NCBI GenBank assembly: GCA_014860175.1
Contig: JACZKF010000366.1
Span: 1-11,819, forward strand
Direction: 5' to 3'
DNA length: 11,819 nucleotides
DNA from: Desulfuromonadales bacterium
GTDB lineage: Bacteria; Desulfobacterota; Desulfuromonadia; Desulfuromonadales; JACZKF01
Below are positions 8,501 to 11,819 of this stretch, in pieces. Within the stretch, counting starts at the first letter, position 1. Each line of letters begins with the position of its first letter. Both the position numbers and the translations under genes were made by a program. The notes under the pieces are model-generated. The model saw nothing but the letters and a program-made list of their open reading frames with translations. It had not been told where the DNA came from and searched no databases.

Positions 8501-8726
8501 GCGAATGCTGGGCGATGATATCCTCAAGAAAATTGCCGTCGAGATTACCGAAAAGCTGCGTGCCAGCACCTCCGTCGACTGGCAAGTGCGGGAGAGTGTG
8601 CGGGCCAAGCTGCGCAACCTGGTGCGGCGGACATTGCGCAAGTGGAAATACCCGCCGGATAAGCAGGACGATGCGGTGGAATTGGTGCTGAAGCAGGCGG
8701 AAGTGCTCTGTGCGGGGTGGGCGTGA
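5580..8726 (+). CDS. hsdR: Type I restriction endonuclease subunit HsdR
   Basis: Restriction and translocation subunit (1048 aa). With HsdM and HsdS it binds unmethylated sites, pumps DNA using ATP and cuts at a distance. The N-terminal nuclease domain shows the PD-(D/E)xK core, D143 in RRPDIVVF and E157-x-K159 in AVIELKN. The motor has Walker A HTQGSGKS (316-323, K322), DEAH (424-427), FTGTPI (T465-P468) and motif VI QAIARVNR (685-692). The remainder (about 700-1040) resembles the helical C-terminal region (DUF3387-like) of EcoR124-type subunits. Length and all motifs are normal. The ATG at 5580 overlaps the HEPN stop as ATGA. Composition jumps to GC-rich within about 60 nt of the start (45 of 60 G+C at 5641-5700). 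No clear terminator follows. Confidence 0.97.
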   Translation: MTNITEDYLEQLCLHWFRAGGYATVYGPDIAHDGDTPERRDYQQTVLAGRLFAALQKINSHLPLATLEEAALTVTKPESPVLIHSNRAFHKLLLEGVPVEYRNGDEIKADHVQLIDFHNVEKNQFLVVNQFTLQGTKRLRRPDIVVFINGLPIAVIELKNPADTNADVWSAYNQLQTYKDEIADLFVCNAALVLSDGLTARVGSLTANKERFLPWRTLRHEDDKPLLEYELEKVVKGFFDRELLLDYLRYFILFEQDDGSVSKKIAGYHQFHAVREAVRVTLIASAPAQKERISEQRATWGKEVQPGSRKAGVVWHTQGSGKSITMCCYAGKLLQQPEMNNPTIVVVTDRNDLDGQLFNTFCGAQELLRQMPVQADSREELRDMLAVRQSGGIIFTTVQKFSLVGDEGAHPVLSNRANIVVISDEAHRSQYGFKAKLDTKSGQYIYGYAKHLRDAIPNASFIGFTGTPISLEDKDTRAVFGDYVSIYDIQDAVEDGATVPIYYESRLAKLDINKAAIEELNEDVEEVIEDEEDLSQREHTKSKWAALEKLVGAEPRLKEVAEDLVRHFEERTALVEGKGMIVGMSREICVHLYNEIVRLRPAWHDADPEKGAIKIIMTGSAADRPLLQPHIYNKQTKKRLERRFKDAKDPLKLVIVRDMWLTGFDAPSCHTMYVDKPMRGHNLMQAIARVNRVFKDKPGGLVVDYIGIANELKQALKIYASSQGKGTPTLRAEEALAILLEKMEVVRGLFHGFDYSDYTTRAHQILVLAANHVLGLRDGKKRFLDVMAAITRAFTLCSTLDQAAPLRKEIAFFAAIKAAIVKYTTVDKKRVEEDKNSALKQILDNAVIADGIADIFALAGLDKPNIALLSDEFLDDVRNLPQRNLALELLEKLLRDAIKARTRNNVVLEMKFGDRLLATLNRYHARAIETAQVIEELIQMAKDFQQALKREETLGLNPDEVAFYDALANNESAVRMLGDDILKKIAVEITEKLRASTSVDWQVRESVRAKLRNLVRRTLRKWKYPPDKQDDAVELVLKQAEVLCAGWA

Positions 8727-8763
8727 GATGATGTCTAAATGGTCTCTCGCTGATAACGGGTAA

Positions 8764-8787
8764 TCGGTAGGAACTCAGTCCTATCGA
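8764..8787 (+). repeat. Short inverted repeat after hsdR
   Basis: TCGGTAGGA (8764-8772) and TCCTATCGA (8779-8787) can pair over 9 bp, with one G-T wobble, around the 6-nt loop ACTCAG. No T run follows on either strand, so it is not a standard intrinsic terminator. An A7 tract (8792-8798) and a T6 tract (8805-8810) lie just downstream. It could be an mRNA-end hairpin for hsdR or an element upstream of the lipoprotein gene; no function is assigned. Confidence 0.3.
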
Positions 8788-8819
8788 CGGCAAAAAAACC
8801 TATATTTTTTGGAGTGGGT

Positions 8820-9281
8820 ATGAAAAAAATTCTCTGGTGCGTGTTGGTTCTAGTTCTTACAGGGTGTGCTGGGCCTAGATACACTGGGTCATCAATTGAA
8901 AGTGCTGAGAAGTTAGAGGTGGTTATCATAAATGATGTTGATACCAAGGCAGGATTTCAAGATGCAATTGCGGCTTGGCTAGACAAAAATTTATACCAGT
9001 ACATAATCGTACCAGAAGGATCAAAATACGAGTATGAGAAAATTAATTTAGAGTACTCAGGTGTATGGAGATGGGATCTGGCAATATTTTTAAGCGAAGC
9101 TAAAATTTCGGCATATAATCAAGGGCAGAAGATTGGTCACGTTGAATACAATGCTCCTAACAATCTGAACGGAAACAAATTTGGAAATGCAGAAGAGAGA
9201 ATAAGCTATATGATGGACATTCTTTTCAAAAAAACCTCAGTTGATGATGCAAATAAGTTGCTAATTGCAGAGCCCCAGTAG
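8820..9281 (+). CDS. Lipoprotein, Sbal_3080-like family
   Basis: A 153-aa secreted lipoprotein. The signal peptide is short: MKK, a hydrophobic stretch, then lipobox LTGC with the lipidated Cys at residue 16. Residue 17 is Ala rather than Asp, which in enterobacterial Lol sorting favours the outer membrane. The mature part contains YSGVWRWDLAIFLSEAKI (79-96) and GHVEYNA (106-112), which I associate with the Sbal_3080 lipoprotein family of unknown function. ATG 8820 has GGAG (8811-8814) at 5 nt; an in-frame GTG at 8814 would destroy that spacing. The gene stands alone between hsdR and the CxxC gene and is AT-rich (22 of 60 G+C at 9061-9120), so it may have arrived with the defence locus or separately. 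The lipoprotein call is firm; the family name is from memory of the motif. Confidence 0.8.
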   Translation: MKKILWCVLVLVLTGCAGPRYTGSSIESAEKLEVVIINDVDTKAGFQDAIAAWLDKNLYQYIIVPEGSKYEYEKINLEYSGVWRWDLAIFLSEAKISAYNQGQKIGHVEYNAPNNLNGNKFGNAEERISYMMDILFKKTSVDDANKLLIAEPQ

Positions 9282-9319
9282 TATCCAAACGTAAGGCCAA
9301 AAATAAAAATTCTGTAGAG

Positions 9320-9348
9320 ACTGGTTAGGCCTTTGGAATCTCACCAGT
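9320..9348 (+). repeat. Weak inverted repeat upstream of the CxxC gene
   Basis: ACTGGT (9320-9325) and ACCAGT (9343-9348) flank 17 nt that include the palindrome AGGCCT (9327-9332). It lies between the lipoprotein stop and the next ribosome-binding site. There is no T run, so it is not an intrinsic terminator. It could be an operator-like site or chance. Confidence 0.2.
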
Positions 9349-9367
9349 TGCAGACAGGACCACCCCT

Positions 9368-10037
9368 ATGCCCTACCAAAACCGCGTCACCCCCTTCGGC
9401 GACCTGATCGCCACCTCCGCCCGCGGCACCTTCATGGGCAACCGTGGCATCCTCCACGACGACGAAGGCAAACTCACCGCCAAGCGCTGGACCAATCCTC
9501 ATTGGATCATCTGCCTGACCCAGTTCAAAGGCCGCAAGGACCCAGTCATGGCCCCGGGGAGCTATACCAGACTCTTCTTTCTCGACGAGGCGACCGCCCT
9601 TGCCGCCGGGCATCGACCCTGCGCCGAGTGCCGACGAGAGGATTTCAGGCGCTTCGTCTCGGCCTGGCTCAAGGGCAATGGTCACCAAGGGATTCCGGAG
9701 AATGCCCGTATCGGGGAAATCGATCGCATCCTGCATCGAGAGCGGGTGAATCGGCGGCGGGAAAAGGTCACCTTCGAGGCGCGCATCGACCATCTTCACG
9801 ACGGGGTTCTCGTCACCCGGCCCGGATCGCCGGACACGGCTTATCTGCTATGGGATGGCCTGCTCTACCCATGGCGCCCCGAAGGCTATGGACCCTCCGT
9901 GCCGGTCCCGCAGGGGGAGTCGGTCACCTTCCTGAACACCGCACTCCATCACCCACGCCATTGCGGCCGGCTACCAACCACAGGTGCTGATCAACAGACA
10001 ACATACCCCTCAAGCCCAACCCAAGGACCAACCATGA
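9368..10037 (+). CDS. Conserved CxxC protein with a frameshift near its 3' end
   Basis: A conserved protein of unknown function. Its N-terminal part has MPYQNRVTPFGDL, a Cys in WIICL (C49), FKGRKDPVMAPGSYTRLFFLDEA, and GHRPCAECRR with C85 and C88. The HRPCxxC block resembles the zinc site of the Ada N-terminal domain, so metal binding is plausible. As written, the frame stays open to 10504 and fuses to yehS. Removing one A at 9935/9936 changes LNTALHHP into LTPHSITHAIAAGYQPQV, which matches how I remember this family ending, and produces a stop at TGA 10035-10037 that overlaps the yehS ATG as ATGA. The restored product is 222 aa. The ATG at 9368 has AGGA (9356-9359) at 8 nt. Either a recent inactivating indel or a sequencing error is possible; because it is close to the end, the N-terminal 189 residues are intact. 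Confidence 0.75.
9932..9940 (+). other. One-base insertion (frameshift site) in the CxxC gene
   Basis: The sequence reads CTGAACACC. With one A removed it reads CTGACACC, restoring the Leu-Thr-Pro reading and the downstream family-like tail. The run is only two A residues long and no programmed-frameshift slippery heptamer is visible, so an indel or a base-call error is favoured over recoding. Confidence 0.7.
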
Positions 10038-10504
10038 CCAACAACGATGTCTTACGCCGTATCCGTTATATCTTCGATCTGAGCGATTCGGCGATGATCG
10101 CTATCTTTGGCCTGGCTGATTGTGAGGTCACTCGGGAGCAGGTCAGTGATTGGCTGAAAAAGGAGGACGACCCGGCCTATAAGAAATGCAGCGACGCGCA
10201 GCTGGCAAGTTTCCTCAATGGGCTGATTATCGATAAGCGAGGCAGAAAAGAAGGGGCGCAGCCAGCGTCGGAAAAACGTCTGAACAACAACCTCATCTTC
10301 CAGAAATTAAAAATCGCCTTGAATCTGCAGGCCGATGAGGTCTTTGAAATCATGCAACTGGCCGAATTCAGCTTGAGCAAGCACGAAATCAGCGCCTTCT
10401 TCCGTAAACCTGGTCATAAAAACTACCGGGAATGCAAGGACCAGGTACTGCGCAATTTTCTCAAGGGGTTGGAGCTTAAATATCGATCATCCCTTCTCCC
10501 CTAG
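10034..10504 (+). CDS. yehS: YehS-like DUF1456 protein
   Basis: A 156-aa protein closely resembling E. coli YehS: it opens MTNNDVLRRIRYIF and holds two DUF1456 repeats. Repeat 1 (about 4-64) ends in CSDAQLASFLNGLI and repeat 2 (about 86-146) in CKDQVLRNFLKGLE, joined by an RGRKEGAQP linker with the family-typical ERRINNN-like KRLNNN. Its biochemical function is unknown. The ATG at 10034 has AAGGA (10023-10027) at 6 nt and matches the normal family start, so it is translated independently even though the preceding gene is open in the same frame because of the frameshift at 9935. In the restored arrangement the two genes overlap by ATGA and are translationally coupled. No strong terminator follows. 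Confidence 0.92.
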   Translation: MTNNDVLRRIRYIFDLSDSAMIAIFGLADCEVTREQVSDWLKKEDDPAYKKCSDAQLASFLNGLIIDKRGRKEGAQPASEKRLNNNLIFQKLKIALNLQADEVFEIMQLAEFSLSKHEISAFFRKPGHKNYRECKDQVLRNFLKGLELKYRSSLLP

Positions 10505-10547
10505 GACCAATCTGAGCATATCGGCACCGTGCTCTTCCGTTAACGAG

Positions 10548-10572
10548 GGGCCCCGGGGTATAATCGGGGTCC
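10548..10572 (+). promoter_or_regulatory. Consensus -10 box in the loop of a GC-rich inverted repeat
   Basis: TATAAT (10559-10564) is a perfect sigma-70 -10 element. The best -35 is poor (TTCCGT, 10535-10540, 18-nt spacer). The box sits in the loop of an 8-bp inverted repeat, GGGCCCCG (10548-10555) and CGGGGTCC (10565-10572), with one G-T pair. Initiation near 10571 would give the zinc-ribbon gene a leader of about 70 nt. The weak -35 suggests an activator or low basal output. Confidence 0.45.
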
Positions 10573-10642
10573 ATTGGCGGCAAAACATCCGCTATCGCCA
10601 AGAAAACGGCCGGACCCAAGACAAGGAGTTGGAAAACTGGAA

Positions 10643-10897
10643 ATGGAAGAGACCGTATCTCTGGATTGCCCCTACTGCGCCCAGGCGATCTATAAACCGC
10701 TGAGCTGGTTCAAACAGACCTACTTCACCTGCCCGGAATGCCAGAAGGGGCTGGCTGCCGGCCAGTTCGCCACCCTGGTCGACGATCTCGAACAGGCCTT
10801 GGATGCGGAGGTGGAGGTGATGCTGAAGGGGGAGCCCCGCTCCGGTTGCTGCAAAGACAAAATGTCGTCGTCTTGCTGCAACCGGTCCAGTGAATAG
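10643..10897 (+). CDS. Small zinc-ribbon protein with Cys-rich tail
   Basis: An 84-aa protein of unknown function. Two CxxC knuckles, C9-P-Y-C12 and C30-P-E-C33, are 17 residues apart and form a likely zinc ribbon. A short acidic helix follows (about 45-60, LVDDLEQALDAEVEVML). The tail then carries two further Cys pairs, C69-C70 and C78-C79, around KDKMSS, giving eight Cys in all. The ATG at 10643 is preferred. An in-frame TTG at 10574 would add 23 basic, low-complexity residues and lies almost on the predicted transcription start. AAGGAG (10623-10628) is 14 nt from the ATG, which is a long spacing. The gene converges with uppP, with 21 nt between the stop codons. Confidence 0.7.
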   Translation: MEETVSLDCPYCAQAIYKPLSWFKQTYFTCPECQKGLAAGQFATLVDDLEQALDAEVEVMLKGEPRSGCCKDKMSSSCCNRSSE

Positions 10898-10918
10898 GGG
10901 ACCAACGGGCCGCTCTTA

Positions 10919-11785
10919 TCAGATGTTCAGGGCAATGACCAGGACGCCGGCGAGGGCGATGCGGTACCAGCCGAAGACTTCCATCCCGTGCCGATTGAGA
11001 TAGGCGAGAAAACCTTTCACGGCGATCCAGGCGACCAGGCAGGAAACCGTCATGCCGATCGCCAGCCCCTGCCAACCGCTGGCCTGCAGAAGAAGCGGAC
11101 CTTCCTTCAGCAGGTCGTGGGCGGTGGCCCCCCCCAGGGTCGGCAAGGCGAGAAGAAAGCTGAATTCGGCCGCGGCCTTGGGCGCAAAGCCGAGCATCCG
11201 GGCGGTGACGATGGTCACCATCGAGCGGCTGGTCCCCGGCCACATGGCCAGACACTGGGCAAAACCGATGATCAGGGCCGTCTTGACGGTCATCGCCTGC
11301 AACGGTTTCTCCTCAGGCTCCTCCTCCGGTTCCCCTCCAAGCCCAATCCGTAACCTCTTCCGACTGCGCCACCGCTCGACGAATATCATGACCACCCCGC
11401 CGGTGGCGAGGGCGATGATGACCGGCCAGATGCCGAACAGATGCGCCTTGATCCAGCCGGCAGCCAGGAAACCGATCACTGCTGCCGGTAAAAACCCGGT
11501 CAGCAGCAAAAGAAGAAGGTTACGGCCAGCCGGGTCTTGCCCGAGAGCCCCCCGCAGCATCGAACGCAGACGGGTGAAGTAGATCCCCATCACCGCCAGC
11601 AGAGCGCCGGACTGGATGACGATTTCAAAGGCGTTGACCCCCGCCTTGGTTTCCGGGTCGGCATAGAGCCCAAGCCAGCTGGAGACCAGAATCAGGTGGC
11701 CGGTGGAAGAGACGGGGAGAAATTCGGTCAGTCCTTCGACCATGCCGAGAATGGCGGCATTCCATCCAGAGATGATTGGCTGCAT
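10919..11785 (-). CDS. uppP: Undecaprenyl-diphosphatase UppP (BacA family)
   Basis: An integral membrane phosphatase (288 aa) that converts undecaprenyl pyrophosphate to undecaprenyl phosphate (EC 3.6.1.27), recycling the lipid carrier for peptidoglycan and other envelope polymers; overexpression of the family gives bacitracin resistance. The first signature, EGLTEFLPVSSTGH (17-30), holds catalytic Glu residues E17 and E21. The second, PGTSRS (183-188) with R187, completes the active site. About eight hydrophobic segments are seen. A short acidic insert, GEPEEEPEEKP (151-161), lies in the loop before the second motif. Length is normal. The ATG is at 11785-11783, with AAAGG about 10 nt upstream on the minus strand. 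It is transcribed toward the zinc-ribbon gene, and no clear bidirectional terminator is seen between them. Confidence 0.96.
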   Translation of the reverse strand: MQPIISGWNAAILGMVEGLTEFLPVSSTGHLILVSSWLGLYADPETKAGVNAFEIVIQSGALLAVMGIYFTRLRSMLRGALGQDPAGRNLLLLLLTGFLPAAVIGFLAAGWIKAHLFGIWPVIIALATGGVVMIFVERWRSRKRLRIGLGGEPEEEPEEKPLQAMTVKTALIIGFAQCLAMWPGTSRSMVTIVTARMLGFAPKAAAEFSFLLALPTLGGATAHDLLKEGPLLLQASGWQGLAIGMTVSCLVAWIAVKGFLAYLNRHGMEVFGWYRIALAGVLVIALNI

Positions 11786-11819
11786 GCGTCAGAAACCTTT
11801 GTCTGGCCGGGGGGTGAAC

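Noticed and set aside
6747..8585. 612-codon open frame on the minus strand opposite hsdR
   Set aside because: It is fully antisense to a motif-complete HsdR. The composition (His, Gln, Val and Gly rich, no domain) is typical of a shadow frame in GC-rich coding DNA.
8728..8763. 11-codon ORF (MMSKWSLADNG) just after hsdR
   Set aside because: It is too short, with no distinct ribosome-binding site. It might be a remnant of a gene start, but nothing follows in frame.
9932..9940. Programmed ribosomal frameshift
   Set aside because: There is no slippery heptamer and no evident stimulatory structure. The product would only regain its last 33 residues.
9368..10504. One genuine 378-aa fusion of the CxxC protein and YehS
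   Set aside because: The linker looks like translated out-of-frame sequence. A one-base correction restores a family-like tail and an ATGA overlap, and yehS has its own ribosome-binding site.
10514..10534. GAGCA / TGCTC hairpin after yehS as terminator
   Set aside because: The stem is 5 bp with an 11-nt loop and no T run; this is too weak to call.
10898..10918. Bidirectional terminator between the zinc-ribbon gene and uppP
   Set aside because: No inverted repeat with flanking A/T runs is seen in the 21-nt gap.

Overview
The window is bacterial chromosome from a GC-rich Gram-negative organism. The evidence is a signal-peptide lipoprotein with an outer-membrane-type lipobox, a YehS-family protein, an UppP-type undecaprenyl pyrophosphate phosphatase, and high-GC codon use in the housekeeping genes. 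A relative of Desulfuromonas/Geobacter would fit, but that is an impression and nothing here proves it.

Left edge (1-701): a single-domain CheY-like response regulator (34-438) is followed by a strong intrinsic terminator (525-557). Next comes a leader region of about 150 nt with candidate promoters, a second terminator-like hairpin (618-650) and a possible 28-codon leader ORF (615-701). The stop of that ORF abuts the hsdM start in the same frame.

Centre (702-8726): a complete type I restriction-modification locus in the order hsdM - hsdS - DUF262 gene - HEPN gene - hsdR. HsdM carries DPAMGSGGF and NPPF. HsdS has two target-recognition domains. HsdR has a PD...ExK nuclease and a full set of helicase motifs. 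The two middle genes are AT-rich. They encode a DUF262 (GmrSD-N-like) protein and a small HEPN protein with an Rx4H motif that looks like the MAE_28990/MAE_18760 family. All junctions overlap (11, 4 and 4 nt) except a 43-nt gap between hsdS and the DUF262 gene. The unit therefore reads as one defence operon with a second nuclease-type module between the specificity and restriction genes. Base composition is mosaic: hsdM, the central spacer of HsdS and hsdR are GC-rich, while the HsdS recognition domains and the two accessory genes are AT-rich. This suggests repeated exchange inside a resident R-M scaffold.

Right part (8727-11819): an isolated AT-rich lipoprotein gene resembling the Sbal_3080 family (8820-9281) comes first. 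Next is a gene pair, a conserved CxxC protein (9368-10037) and a yehS/DUF1456 gene (10034-10504). The first gene carries a one-base insertion at 9935/9936 that destroys its normal ATGA overlap with yehS and makes the two genes read as one 378-codon fusion. A small zinc-ribbon protein with a Cys-rich tail (10643-10897) follows behind a perfect TATAAT box. It converges with uppP on the minus strand (10919-11785).

The most interesting points are the DUF262-HEPN pair embedded in the R-M operon, the reconstructable frameshift at 9935, and the leader architecture upstream of hsdM. No tRNA, rRNA, CRISPR array, insertion sequence or attachment site was seen. No stretch longer than 300 bases lacks a gene.
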